Positions 8,330-16,847 of a stretch of 44,763 bases of DNA are shown one piece after another; the stretch's first letter is position 1; each line of letters opens with the position of its first letter. The translations under genes were made by a program, and so were the position numbers. The DNA is from Flavobacteriaceae bacterium (GTDB lineage: Bacteria > Bacteroidota > Bacteroidia > Flavobacteriales > Flavobacteriaceae), in NCBI GenBank assembly GCA_947461425.1, contig CANHKZ010000006.1:1-44763 (forward strand), given 5' to 3'. The notes beneath the pieces are model-generated. The model did not search any database. It saw only the letters and a program-made list of their open reading frames with translations, and had not been told where the DNA came from.

Positions 8330-8337
8330 CAAAAATA
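8330..8337 (-). promoter_or_regulatory. glyS -7 box
   Basis: CAAAAATA on the + strand is TATTTTTG on the minus strand, ending 7 nt before the glyS ATG. The predicted transcription start is within about 5 nt of the start codon. Confidence 0.5.
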
Positions 8338-8420
8338 TAAAAAGTGTCCTTAAAAAAAAGGAAATAGTGCAAGTTTGAATCATTGATTTTCTTATTTTTA
8401 TGTTTCCTAACCCAAATCGT

Positions 8421-9104
8421 ATGTTCAAAAGCCTCATTCAATTATTTTTTCCGCCATCGTGTGCAGGTTGCACAACCATTTTGATTGACAATGAAAATGT
8501 AATTTGCACCAAATGCCGACACGAAATTCCCCTAACGCAGCACCATTTGGATCCTGAAAACGAAGCATTCAAGAAATTTTATGGTCGAATTCCTGTCGAA
8601 CACGTTTCGGCTTTGTTCTATTTTCACAAAAAAGGGATTGTTCAAGAATTGATTCATAATTTAAAATACCGCGGACAAGAAGCTATAGGTGCTATTTTGG
8701 GAGAATGGTATGCGGAAGAATTGAAAAAAATTCCCGTTTTAAGCACAGTAGACGCGATTGTTCCCGTGCCTTTACATCCTAGAAAGTTGCGAGAGAGAGG
8801 CTACAATCAAGTTACTGAATTTGGCAATGCATTAGCGAAATCACTACATATTCCGGTTAATAACACGATTTTATTTCGGCAAGTGTATTCCAAAACGCAA
8901 TCCCAAAAAAATCGATTAGGAAGAACCGAAGGAATTGATGCTGCTTTTGATGTTTCTTTTACTGAAAGCGAGCATAATCAACATTTTCTTTTAATAGATG
9001 ATGTTATCACTACTGGCGCCACGCTAGAAGTTTGTGCTAAATCTCTACTAAAAATCCCTGGAACGAAAATTAGTATTGTTTGTATGGCAATGGCAGATTC
9101 CTAA
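8421..9104 (+). CDS. comF: ComF family phosphoribosyltransferase-like protein
   Basis: A 227-residue protein with an N-terminal four-Cys zinc finger (CAGC ... CTKC) and a C-terminal PRTase fold. The PRPP-binding loop is LLIDDVITTGATL, and VPVPLHPRKLRERGYNQ is the ComF signature. ComF/GntX proteins act in natural DNA uptake in some bacteria; the biochemical role is unsettled. The track starts at 8400, but the second ATG (8421, MFKSLIQLFFPPSCAGC) is preferred. A near-consensus -7 box, TATTTTTA, occupies 8393-8400, and known homologues start with this motif. Confidence 0.9.
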   Translation: MFKSLIQLFFPPSCAGCTTILIDNENVICTKCRHEIPLTQHHLDPENEAFKKFYGRIPVEHVSALFYFHKKGIVQELIHNLKYRGQEAIGAILGEWYAEELKKIPVLSTVDAIVPVPLHPRKLRERGYNQVTEFGNALAKSLHIPVNNTILFRQVYSKTQSQKNRLGRTEGIDAAFDVSFTESEHNQHFLLIDDVITTGATLEVCAKSLLKIPGTKISIVCMAMADS

Positions 9105-9153
9105 AAAAATAAAATTATAACACAATTGCGTTTTCTATTCAAAGTTAAATGAC

Positions 9154-9161
9154 TAATTTTG
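9154..9161 (+). promoter_or_regulatory. sod -7 box
   Basis: TAATTTTG matches TAnnTTTG. A TTG at 9126-9128 is 25 bp upstream, slightly too far for an ideal -33. The box overlaps the ORF-track start at 9159, so translation starts at 9198. Confidence 0.55.
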
Positions 9162-9197
9162 ATTTCACTTATTAATTTTCACTTAAATAATTATACC

Positions 9198-9806
9198 ATG
9201 GCTTTTGAATTAGCACCATTACCTTACGCTTACGACGCGTTAGAACCGCACATTGATGCACGCACTATGGAAATTCACCATACAAAACACCATAATGCAT
9301 ATACTACTAACTTGAATGCGGCGATTGCCGGTACCGATTTAGAAGGAAAGACAATCGAAAATATTTTGATTAATTTAGACAAAACCAATGCTGCTGTTCG
9401 TAACAATGGTGGTGGGTTTTACAACCATAATTTATTTTGGACCGTGATGTCACCAAATGGGGGCGGTTTGCCAACAGGTGAATTATTAGAGGCTATTGAG
9501 GCGTCTTTTGGAAGTTTTGAAGAATTCAAAGCTAAATTTGCCAAAGCTGGCGCAACTCAATTTGGTTCAGGATGGGCTTGGTTGTGTGTTCATAAAGGCG
9601 GAAAATTAGACGTTTGCGGAACGCCTAATCAAGATAATCCTTTAATGCCAGAAGTGGGTTGCGGTGGAACTCCAATTCTTGGAATGGATGTTTGGGAACA
9701 CGCTTATTACTTGCACTACCAAAACAGAAGACCTGATTATATCGAAGCTTTCTTTAGTGTAATCAATTGGACAGAAGTAACAAGACGTTTTGTTTTAGAC
9801 AAATAA
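9198..9806 (+). CDS. sodA: Superoxide dismutase, Fe/Mn family (probably Mn)
   Basis: A 202-residue cytoplasmic SOD that converts superoxide to hydrogen peroxide and oxygen. All metal ligands are visible: His in [10 protein letters not shown], His in GFYNHNLFW, and Asp and His in [19 protein letters not shown]. The Gly-rich NNGGGFYNH and the Gln in GTPNQDNPL favour the manganese type over Fe-SOD, which has Gln at the GGG site. Metal use is not proven by this. The start is the ATG at 9198 ([10 protein letters not shown]), not the tracked TTG at 9159, which lies in the promoter. A strong terminator follows. Confidence 0.96.
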   Translation: MAFELAPLPYAYDALEPHIDARTMEIHHTKHHNAYTTNLNAAIAGTDLEGKTIENILINLDKTNAAVRNNGGGFYNHNLFWTVMSPNGGGLPTGELLEAIEASFGSFEEFKAKFAKAGATQFGSGWAWLCVHKGGKLDVCGTPNQDNPLMPEVGCGGTPILGMDVWEHAYYLHYQNRRPDYIEAFFSVINWTEVTRRFVLDK

Positions 9807-9824
9807 AATTTTATATAAAAAACT

Positions 9825-9857
9825 AAAATCCGCTGAGAACCTCAGCGGATTTTTTTG
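9825..9857 (+). terminator. sod terminator
   Basis: AAATCCGCTGAG (9826-9837) pairs perfectly with CTCAGCGGATTT (9841-9852) around an AAC loop, followed by a T-run. Confidence 0.92.
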
Positions 9858-9877
9858 TCTTAATTTCCTAATTTAAG

Positions 9878-9913
9878 TAAAATAAAAGAGGAGGAATTGC
9901 TCCCTCCTCTTTT
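9878..9913 (-). terminator. Probable purF terminator
   Basis: AAAAGAGGAGG (9884-9894) pairs with CCTCCTCTTTT (9903-9913). Read leftward the stem is followed by TTTTATTTTA. It lies about 120 nt past the purF stop. Between them (9914-10036) I see only AT-rich sequence. Confidence 0.75.
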
Positions 9914-10036
9914 GCCCCAAATCTACCATAAACTCAACCTTCTAATGTAAATGGTAATGTAAATATATAAGCCTGTTTTGTTCCATTCCATTTAATTAGA
10001 TGAACTCCTTAAATCTTCGTTAAACTGCAAATTTGA

Positions 10037-11935
10037 CTAATAGGCTCTTGCATCTTTTCCTTCGTAAAAATTCATAAAAGCACGGTTTACTACTCTGTTT
10101 CCTCCTGGTGTAGGGTAATCTCCGGTGAAATACCAATCCCCAAGATTTTTAGGACAAGCTATATGCAAATCTTCTACTGTTTGAAAAATGATTTTTACCT
10201 CGGCATTAATTTCTGGCGAACTCAACATTTCAGCAATTTTATCTGATATCTCTTCTGGAGTAAAGGGTGCGTAAATAGCTGTAACATAATTGACAACTTC
10301 AGCATCTTTGAAGTTTTCTTGCGCTTTACACTTGGTATACACATCGTCAACAATATGGTATAAATTACGCTCTTTTAATAATTCCAAAGCCGCTCTAAAA
10401 GCCACTAACCCTTCTAGTTTTGCCATGTCGATTCCGTAACAATCTGGATACCGAATTTGTGGTGCCGAAGATACAATTACAATTCGTTTTGGTTTTAAAC
10501 GGTCCATCATTTTGATAATACTCATTTTCAGTGTAGTACCACGAACAATACTATCATCAATAATAACCAAATTATCTGTGGGTTTGATTACACCATAAGT
10601 CACATCATATACATGCGCTACTAGATCGTCACGGCTACTATCTTCTGTAATAAACGTTCTTAGTTTAGCGTCTTTGATAGCTACTTTTTCTGTACGGATT
10701 TTAACCTTCAAAAGTTCTTGTAAAGTTTGCTCCGTTAGTGAACTTCTATTCTTTAAAATATAGTCGTTTTTTCTTTGGTTTAAAAAATCCTGTGCTTCTT
10801 CAACTAATCCATAGAAAGAAGTTTCGGCCGTATTTGGAATATAAGAAAACACCGTGTTATCAGTATCTTGATCAATAGCTTTTAAAACAGATGGCAAGAT
10901 TAATTTTCCTAGTGTTTTTCGCTCTTGGTAAATCTCGGCATCGCTACCTCTTGAGAAATAAATTCGTTCAAAAGAACATGCCTTTTTTTCTAAAGGTGTT
11001 ATAATTTGTTGCATAGAAATACCACCTCCTTTTTTTATAATCAACGCACTTCCAGGATCAATTTCCTGAACGCTTTCAAAAGGGACATTGAAAACAGTTT
11101 GAATTACAGGTCTCTCAGAAGCAACTACGACTATTTCGTCATCCTGATAAAAATAAGCGGGTCTAATTCCTGCTGGATCTCTAAAAACAAAAGCATCACC
11201 GTGGCCTAAAAGCCCTGCCATAGCATACCCTCCGTCTAAATTTTTAGAAGAACGATTTAATATTTTGGCAATATCTAAGCGGTCTGCAATTACCGGAGAG
11301 GCTTCTCGTTTATTTAAACCCATGTCTTTGCATTCTTGGTACAATTGCATTACTTCTTTGTCCAAGAAGTGACCAATTTTTTCCATAACCGTTACTGTAT
11401 CAGCCATTTCTTTTGGATGCTGTCCCAATTCAATTAAATTTTGAAATAATTCTTTAACATTCGTCATGTTAAAATTACCTGCCAAAATCAAATTTCGGTG
11501 CATCCAATTGCTTTGACGCAAGAAAGGGTGAACACTTTCTATACTGTTTTTTCCAAAAGTACCATACCGCACATGTCCCAAAAACAACTCTCCTAAATAC
11601 GGAATATTCTCTTTTTGCAAAGCTACGTTGTCAGCATATTCTGGATGGTTCGACATCTCCTCATTAATTCGTTCATTGATTTGAGCAAAAACATCCTGAA
11701 TAGGTTGTGAGGCGTTAGATCGTACTCGACTAATATAGCGCTGGCCTGGTGCTACATCAAACTTAATACTAGCAAAACCAGCTCCGTCTTGTCCACGGTT
11801 GTGCTGCTTTTCCATCAATAGGTACATTTTTTGTATTCCGTAAAAAGCGGTTCCGTATTTTTCTTTATAAAATTCAAGCGGTTTTAAAAGCCTTACTAAG
11901 GCTATTCCACATTCGTGTTGTAAAGCGTCGCTCAT
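10037..11935 (-). CDS. purF: Amidophosphoribosyltransferase, long Bacteroidetes form
   Basis: PurF makes phosphoribosylamine from PRPP and glutamine, the first step of purine synthesis. The N-terminus MSDALQHECGIAL shows an Ntn glutaminase with an 8-residue propeptide before the catalytic Cys9. Further motifs are NRGQDGAGF, GHVRYGTFGK, GNFNMTN and DPAGIRPAYF. The PRTase loop is VIIDDSIVRGTTLK, and the C-terminus contains WYFTGDYPTPGG. At 632 residues it is over 100 longer than the typical 470-510. The extra sequence lies largely between the two catalytic parts (about 350-430) and at the C-terminus. It lies downstream of purN, rnhA and the PfkB kinase but is separated by a terminator. Confidence 0.88.
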   Translation of the reverse strand: MSDALQHECGIALVRLLKPLEFYKEKYGTAFYGIQKMYLLMEKQHNRGQDGAGFASIKFDVAPGQRYISRVRSNASQPIQDVFAQINERINEEMSNHPEYADNVALQKENIPYLGELFLGHVRYGTFGKNSIESVHPFLRQSNWMHRNLILAGNFNMTNVKELFQNLIELGQHPKEMADTVTVMEKIGHFLDKEVMQLYQECKDMGLNKREASPVIADRLDIAKILNRSSKNLDGGYAMAGLLGHGDAFVFRDPAGIRPAYFYQDDEIVVVASERPVIQTVFNVPFESVQEIDPGSALIIKKGGGISMQQIITPLEKKACSFERIYFSRGSDAEIYQERKTLGKLILPSVLKAIDQDTDNTVFSYIPNTAETSFYGLVEEAQDFLNQRKNDYILKNRSSLTEQTLQELLKVKIRTEKVAIKDAKLRTFITEDSSRDDLVAHVYDVTYGVIKPTDNLVIIDDSIVRGTTLKMSIIKMMDRLKPKRIVIVSSAPQIRYPDCYGIDMAKLEGLVAFRAALELLKERNLYHIVDDVYTKCKAQENFKDAEVVNYVTAIYAPFTPEEISDKIAEMLSSPEINAEVKIIFQTVEDLHIACPKNLGDWYFTGDYPTPGGNRVVNRAFMNFYEGKDARAY

Positions 11936-11963
11936 TGTGTTCTTGTAATTGGTTGTGTCGTTA

Positions 11964-11996
11964 TATTAAAAAAATGCCCCGAAAATTTCGAGGCAT
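11964..11996 (-). terminator. Terminator of the PfkB kinase gene
   Basis: Read leftward, ATGCCTCGAAA pairs with TTTCGGGGCAT (one G-U pair) and is followed by TTTTTTT. It lies between the kinase stop and the purF start, so purF probably has its own promoter, although no clear TAnnTTTG box is seen there. Confidence 0.85.
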
Positions 11997-12002
11997 GAGT
12001 GA

Positions 12003-12926
12003 TTATAATTCGATATCAAATTGTGTCAAAGATTTGAATTGTTGTAATCTTGACACTACTTCTTTTTTATCTAAGTTAAGCATTCTTTCTGTTCCAAATT
12101 TCTCCACACAGAATGACGCTAAATTAGATCCGTAAATTACCGCATTTTTCATGTTAGCAAAAGATATATTTTCGCTTTGCGCAATAAATCCTGCGAATCC
12201 TCCTGCAAAAGTATCTCCAGCCCCGGTTGGGTCAAAAACTTCTTCTAAAGGCAATGCGGGTGCAAAAAACACTTCTTTTTTGTGAAATAAAAGCGCGCCG
12301 TGTTCTCCTTTTTTGATCACCACATATTTAGGCCCCATAGTATGAATTTTAGATGCTGCTTTTACCAAAGAGTATTCTCCTGACAATTGTCTTGCTTCTT
12401 CGTCGTTAATCGTAATTACGTCAATACGTTTCATTACCTCCAATAATTCTGGTAAAGCACAATCCATCCAAAAATTCATAGTGTCCAAAACTACTAATTT
12501 TGGTTTCACTTCCATTTGATCCAAAACACTGCTTTGCACCAATGGATGTAAGTTACCCAACATTACCACCTCAGCATCTTTAAAATTTTGAGGTACTTTG
12601 GGTTGGAAATCAGCCAAAACGTTTAGTTCGGTAGCCAAGGTATCTCTTGAATTCAAATCGTTGTGATACAAACCACTCCAAAAGAATGTTTTGCCTCCTT
12701 TTACCACTTCAATTCCTGAAATGTCAATATTTCGAGCGGTTAATAAATCCAAATATTCTTGAGGAAAATCGTCACCAACTACTGACACAATAGCCGATTG
12801 CAAATTAAAAAAAGAGGCTGAAAGACCAATATACGTTCCAGCACCCCCTAAAATTTTATCTGTTTTACCAAAAGGAGTTTCAATAGCGTCAAAAGCAACC
12901 GTTCCAACAATCAATAATTTGTTCAT
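12003..12926 (-). CDS. PfkB/ribokinase family sugar or nucleoside kinase
   Basis: A 307-residue kinase. The N-terminal LIVGTVAFDAIETPFGKTDKI and LGGAGTYIGLSASFF are PfkB sugar-binding features. FDPTGAGDTFAGGFAG is signature 2, with the catalytic Asp of GAGD. Family members phosphorylate ribose, adenosine or other sugars and nucleosides; the substrate cannot be read here. The nearby purine genes make a ribose or nucleoside substrate attractive, but that is inference. The tracked start (12989) lies upstream of a good promoter. The ATG at 12926 (MNKLLIVGTVAFD) fits both the promoter and the family. Confidence 0.9.
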   Translation of the reverse strand: MNKLLIVGTVAFDAIETPFGKTDKILGGAGTYIGLSASFFNLQSAIVSVVGDDFPQEYLDLLTARNIDISGIEVVKGGKTFFWSGLYHNDLNSRDTLATELNVLADFQPKVPQNFKDAEVVMLGNLHPLVQSSVLDQMEVKPKLVVLDTMNFWMDCALPELLEVMKRIDVITINDEEARQLSGEYSLVKAASKIHTMGPKYVVIKKGEHGALLFHKKEVFFAPALPLEEVFDPTGAGDTFAGGFAGFIAQSENISFANMKNAVIYGSNLASFCVEKFGTERMLNLDKKEVVSRLQQFKSLTQFDIEL

Positions 12927-12950
12927 TATTTTAGTTTCGAAATTAAGAAG

Positions 12951-12981
12951 CAAAGATAGTTTATAAGTTTTAGAGTTGCAA
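12951..12981 (-). promoter_or_regulatory. Promoter of the PfkB kinase gene
   Basis: On the minus strand TTG (12981-12979), 20 bp, TATCTTTG (12958-12951) is a complete Bacteroidetes promoter. It predicts a leader of about 20 nt before the ATG at 12926. Confidence 0.75.
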
Positions 12982-13032
12982 AGGTTCAAAGAAGCAAAGT
13001 GAAGAGAAATTTATATTTTATTAATTGTACTA

Positions 13033-13512
13033 TTACAACAACTTCTGGTCTTCTTTTTCGTAGTATTCGTCAACTGAAAGTTGTTTTTGAGAAGAAGCCA
13101 AAACCGCTAACGCGTCACAACGCTCATTTTGAGGATGGTTATTGTGTCCTTTGATCCATTTAAAATCGACTTGGTGTTTTTTGTAGATTACTAAAAAACG
13201 TTTCCATAAATCAGGATTTTTTTTCCCAGCAAAACCTTTTTTGTCCCACCCAAAAACCCATTTTTTATCAACTGAATCAACCACATATTTAGAATCGGAA
13301 ACCACGAGAACTTTAGTATTGGGGTTTTTAAGTTTCTCTAAACCCACAATGACTGCTAATAATTCCATTCTATTGTTAGTAGTATGTCTAAAACCTTCGT
13401 AAAATTCTTTTTTATAAGGTTTTCCCACCCATTCCATCACCACACCATAACCTCCAGGGCCCGGATTTCCTTTGGCAGCGCCATCGGTATAGATATGAAC
13501 TTGATGAGACAT
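13033..13512 (-). CDS. rnhA: Ribonuclease HI
   Basis: A 159-residue RNase H that degrades the RNA strand of RNA-DNA hybrids. The four catalytic acidic residues are in place: Asp in IYTDGAAKGNPGPGGYG, Glu in NNRMELLAV, Asp in VVSDSKYVVDS and Asp in NERCDALA. KWIKGHNNHPQNERCD is the typical His-loop region. The length is the family norm, with no extra hybrid-binding domain. It lies between purN (63-nt gap) and the PfkB kinase on the same strand. Confidence 0.97.
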   Translation of the reverse strand: MSHQVHIYTDGAAKGNPGPGGYGVVMEWVGKPYKKEFYEGFRHTTNNRMELLAVIVGLEKLKNPNTKVLVVSDSKYVVDSVDKKWVFGWDKKGFAGKKNPDLWKRFLVIYKKHQVDFKWIKGHNNHPQNERCDALAVLASSQKQLSVDEYYEKEDQKLL

Positions 13513-13575
13513 TGTTGAGTTGATGAAGGTTATAAGTTTATGAGTTTATCGAGATAGTAGTGAGAATAATAGAAA

Positions 13576-14142
13576 TTATCCGTTAGTTAAGACCTCTTCA
13601 ATGACCTTTGGAAAATGAGCTTGTTCTAGTTCATGAATTTTAGCAGCAACTACTTCGGGAGTATCACTAATTAAAACAGCTATCTCTTTTTGAAAAATAA
13701 CGTTTCCTTCGTCATAATTTTCATTCACATAATGAATAGTTATTCCTGTTTTAGGTTCTTTATTTTCCACTACTGCTTGATGGACAAGCATTCCGTACAT
13801 TCCTTTTCCGCCGTATTTTGGTAATAAAGCAGGATGTATGTTAATTATTTTATCAGGATAAGAAGCCACTATCATTTCTGGAAATTTTAATAAAAACCCA
13901 GCTAACACGATCAAATCGGGATTTATAATTTTTATTTCTTGTAATACTTTTCCTGTTTCTAAATCGTTTTTGGAAAAAACTTGCGATGGAACTTGGTGCT
14001 TTTCAGCGCGTTGTATCACCTGAGCATCGGCTTTGTTAGTAAACACTGTTGTTACCATTGCGGTATTGGATGCTTTAAAATAGCGAATAATATTTTCGGC
14101 ATTTGTCCCTGATCCAGATGCAAAAATTACAATTTTTTTCAT
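13576..14142 (-). CDS. purN: Phosphoribosylglycinamide formyltransferase (10-formyl-THF dependent)
   Basis: PurN transfers a formyl group from 10-formyl-THF to GAR in purine synthesis. MKKIVIFASGSGTNAENII is the phosphate-binding N-terminus. NIHPALLPKYGGKGMYG contains the catalytic Asn-x-His, and HYVNENYDEG holds the conserved Asp. The tracked start at 14166 adds eight residues; the ATG at 14142 gives the usual 188 residues with the family N-terminus. It diverges from acpP over about 170 nt. Confidence 0.96.
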   Translation of the reverse strand: MKKIVIFASGSGTNAENIIRYFKASNTAMVTTVFTNKADAQVIQRAEKHQVPSQVFSKNDLETGKVLQEIKIINPDLIVLAGFLLKFPEMIVASYPDKIINIHPALLPKYGGKGMYGMLVHQAVVENKEPKTGITIHYVNENYDEGNVIFQKEIAVLISDTPEVVAAKIHELEQAHFPKVIEEVLTNG

Positions 14143-14257
14143 AGTAACAAGATGTTTGATTTGCAAAAAAAGGAATAATAAATGGAAAAAAATAGCAATC
14201 GTAAACCTTTATAAAATAAATTTCATATTTTCGTTGGCACATTTATTAACTAAATCG

Positions 14258-14286
14258 TTGATTTAAAATAAAGTTTTTTATTTTTG
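14258..14286 (+). promoter_or_regulatory. acpP promoter
   Basis: TTG (14258-14260), 18 bp, TATTTTTG (14279-14286) is a textbook Bacteroidetes promoter. It leaves a leader of about 25 nt before the acpP ATG. Confidence 0.8.
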
Positions 14287-14315
14287 CCAACAAATTAAAT
14301 TTAAAATTAAAGACT

Positions 14316-14552
14316 ATGTCAGACATTGCATCAAGAGTAAAAGCGATTATCGTAGACAAATTAGGTGTTGACGAAAACGAAGTTGTAACAGAAGCTAGCT
14401 TCACAAATGATTTAGGAGCTGACTCCTTAGACACTGTAGAGCTTATCATGGAATTCGAAAAAGAATTTGATATTCAAATTCCAGACGATCAAGCAGAAAA
14501 CATCGCTACTGTAGGTCAAGCAATCTCTTATATTGAGGAAGCTAAAAAATAA
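14316..14552 (+). CDS. acpP: Acyl carrier protein
   Basis: A 78-residue acidic acyl carrier protein that shuttles fatty-acid intermediates. The phosphopantetheine attachment Ser is in [15 protein letters not shown]. The four-helix ACP pattern is complete, with [19 protein letters not shown] closing it. It heads the conserved acpP-fabF-rnc order and has its own strong promoter. A hairpin terminator behind it probably keeps ACP mRNA in excess over fabF. Confidence 0.98.
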   Translation: MSDIASRVKAIIVDKLGVDENEVVTEASFTNDLGADSLDTVELIMEFEKEFDIQIPDDQAENIATVGQAISYIEEAKK

Positions 14553-14557
14553 TACTG

Positions 14558-14597
14558 AAACACCCGATACATTTTGTACTCGGGTGTTATTATTTTT
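14558..14597 (+). terminator. acpP terminator
   Basis: AACACCCGA (14559-14567) pairs with TCGGGTGTT (14580-14588), extended inward by TAC/GTA, and is followed by ATTATTTTT. Confidence 0.8.
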
Positions 14598-14651
14598 CTT
14601 AAATTTATATTAGTGATTGAATTCAATCAAAAAAAACATAAATAATTCAGT

Positions 14652-14703
14652 ACCCACAGCTCTTTTGTAACAATAATACAAATTAGAAATCGTGGGTTTT
14701 GTT
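14652..14703 (+). promoter_or_regulatory. Imperfect hairpin in the fabF leader
   Basis: ACCCAC (14652-14657) pairs with GTGGGT (14692-14697) and, inside it, TTTGTA (14664-14669) with TACAAA (14677-14682). TTTGTTTG follows. It could be an attenuator or a second weak terminator. No TAnnTTTG box for fabF was found in the gap. Confidence 0.4.
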
Positions 14704-14729
14704 TGTTTAAAGCTATAAATATACTGACT

Positions 14730-15983
14730 ATGGAATTACGTCGTGTTGTGGTTACAGGTTTAGGAGCACTTACACCTATTGGAAATACCGTTCAAGAATT
14801 TTGGGACGGACTCATCAACGGCGTTAGTGGTGCTGCGCCTATCACTTATTTTGATGCTTCAAAATTCAAAACACAATTTGCTTGCGAATTAAAAAACTTC
14901 AATGTTGAAGATTTTATAGAAAGGAAAGAAGCAAGAAAAATGGACCGATACGCACAATATGCGGTGGTTTCTTCAACAGAGGCAATGAATGATGCTAATT
15001 TTGATTTAGAAAAATTAGACAAAGATCGTGCTGGGGTTATCTGGGGATCAGGAATTGGCGGTTTGGAAACGTTTCAGATAGAAGTGTTGAATTTTGCCGC
15101 TGGTGATGGAACTCCAAAATTTAATCCGTTCTTTATCCCAAAAATGATTGGCGATATTGCTTGTGGACATATTTCAATTAAATACGGTTTAAGAGGGCCT
15201 AACTTCGGAACTGTGTCTGCTTGTGCTTCTTCAACTAATGCCATCATTGACGCCTTTAATTATATACGTTTAGGCCATGCAGATGTAATGATAACCGGTG
15301 GATCTGAAGCTGCAGTAACCATTGCAGGTATGGGGGGGTTTAACGCAATGCACGCCCTTTCTACCAGAAATGACGATCCGAAAACTGCATCGAGACCAAT
15401 GGACAAAGACCGTGACGGATTTGTACTTGGTGAAGGAGCTGGAGCGCTAATACTAGAAGAGTACGAACATGCAAAAGCTCGTGGTGCTAAAATCTATTGT
15501 GAAATTGGCGGTGGCGGAATGTCAGCTGACGCATATCATATTACGGCGCCACATCCAGAAGGGTTAGGCGCTAGAAATGTAATGTTGAACTGTTTAAGAG
15601 ATGCTGGTTTACAACCAACAGATGTTGACGGGGTAAACATGCATGGAACTTCAACTCCATTAGGAGATTTAGCGGAGTCGAAAGCAATTGAACAAGTATT
15701 TGGAGACCACGCATTTACAATGAACTTAAATTCTACGAAGTCAATGACGGGTCACTTATTAGGTGCTGCTGGAGCAGTTGAAACAATTTCGTCTATTCTA
15801 TCATTGAAATACGGGATAATTCCTCCAACAATTAACCATTTCACGAACGATGAAAACATCGATCAAAGATTAAACTTCACTTTTAACGTGGCTCAAAAAA
15901 GAGATGTAAAAGTATTAATGAGTAATACCTTTGGTTTTGGTGGACACAATGCTTGTGTATTGGTTAAAAAATTAGACATCTAA
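14730..15983 (+). CDS. fabF: Beta-ketoacyl-ACP synthase II
   Basis: A 417-residue condensing enzyme that elongates acyl-ACP with malonyl-ACP. The catalytic triad is visible: Cys in VSACASSTNAI, His in MHGTSTPLGD and His in SMTGHLLGAAGAVE. The C-terminal SNTFGFGGHNACVLVKK is typical. The tracked TTG start at 14703 is replaced by the ATG at 14730 (MELRRVVVTGLGALTP), which matches the family N-terminus. It is followed by rnc after 9 nt, so the two share an mRNA. Confidence 0.97.
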   Translation: MELRRVVVTGLGALTPIGNTVQEFWDGLINGVSGAAPITYFDASKFKTQFACELKNFNVEDFIERKEARKMDRYAQYAVVSSTEAMNDANFDLEKLDKDRAGVIWGSGIGGLETFQIEVLNFAAGDGTPKFNPFFIPKMIGDIACGHISIKYGLRGPNFGTVSACASSTNAIIDAFNYIRLGHADVMITGGSEAAVTIAGMGGFNAMHALSTRNDDPKTASRPMDKDRDGFVLGEGAGALILEEYEHAKARGAKIYCEIGGGGMSADAYHITAPHPEGLGARNVMLNCLRDAGLQPTDVDGVNMHGTSTPLGDLAESKAIEQVFGDHAFTMNLNSTKSMTGHLLGAAGAVETISSILSLKYGIIPPTINHFTNDENIDQRLNFTFNVAQKRDVKVLMSNTFGFGGHNACVLVKKLDI

Positions 15984-15992
15984 AAGAGTACT

Positions 15993-16733
15993 ATGCGTAG
16001 TATTAAAAAAATATTTTCAAAATCCCGTTCTCCAGAAGACGGGATTTTTTTTGGTGCTATCGAAAAAATTCTTGGTTTTGCTCCTAAGAATATCGATTTT
16101 TATAAAAAAGCATTTACACATCGGTCGTCTAATATTATCGATGAGGTTGGTAATCCTCTTAATTACGAACGATTGGAATTTCTTGGAGATGCTATGTTAA
16201 GCGCTGTCATTGCGGCACACCTTTTTGACAAAGCACCTACAGGAGACGAGGGGTATTTGACTAAAATGCGTTCCAAAATAGTGAGTAGAGATCATTTAAA
16301 CGAATTAGGAAAAGATCTTAATTTGGTTCAATTCGTGGAAAGTAAAGTTCCGGTACAACATTTTGGCGAGAATATCCACGGCAATATTTTTGAGTCTTTA
16401 GTAGGAGCCATCTATCTGGACAGGGGATATGATTTCTGTGAGAAATTCATTCAAAAAAGAGTCGTAGCACCCTATGTTGATATTACCCGATTGGAGGGAA
16501 AAGTAATAAGTTATAAAAGTTTAGTTATTGAATGGTGCCAAAAAGAAAAAAGACAATTTCATTTTGATATTTTTGAAGATAATGGTATCGATGGTGAAAG
16601 ACTATTTGGAGTTAAACTAAGTATTGACGAAAAAGTAGTTGCCAAAGCGCGCGCTACTTCTAAAAAGAAGGCAGAGGAAAAGGCCTCTCAAAGAGCGTAT
16701 TTTGCATTTCAAGAACAAATTGACAAAAAATAA
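15993..16733 (+). CDS. rnc: Ribonuclease III
   Basis: A 246-residue double-strand-specific RNase that matures rRNA and cuts structured mRNAs. The catalytic signature is NYERLEFLGDAMLSAVIA, and the second acidic cluster is GNIFESLVGAIYLDRG. A C-terminal double-stranded RNA-binding domain (about 172-240) ends in the basic helix KARATSKKKAEEKASQRAY. It lies 9 nt behind fabF, as in many bacteria. Confidence 0.97.
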   Translation: MRSIKKIFSKSRSPEDGIFFGAIEKILGFAPKNIDFYKKAFTHRSSNIIDEVGNPLNYERLEFLGDAMLSAVIAAHLFDKAPTGDEGYLTKMRSKIVSRDHLNELGKDLNLVQFVESKVPVQHFGENIHGNIFESLVGAIYLDRGYDFCEKFIQKRVVAPYVDITRLEGKVISYKSLVIEWCQKEKRQFHFDIFEDNGIDGERLFGVKLSIDEKVVAKARATSKKKAEEKASQRAYFAFQEQIDKK

Positions 16734-16847
16734 AATAGTTTTTTATTAATCTACAACGTTTTCGTAAACAATTTAATAAAAACATCAAAGAATCCAAGCA
16801 CCAAGCTACATTAGAAATAGTATATTTACACCTCAATTTGCGATGTA

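Noticed and set aside
8229-8441. Minus-strand 70-codon ORF over the glyS/comF promoters
   Set aside because: It overlaps both glyS and comF starts and has no recognisable features.
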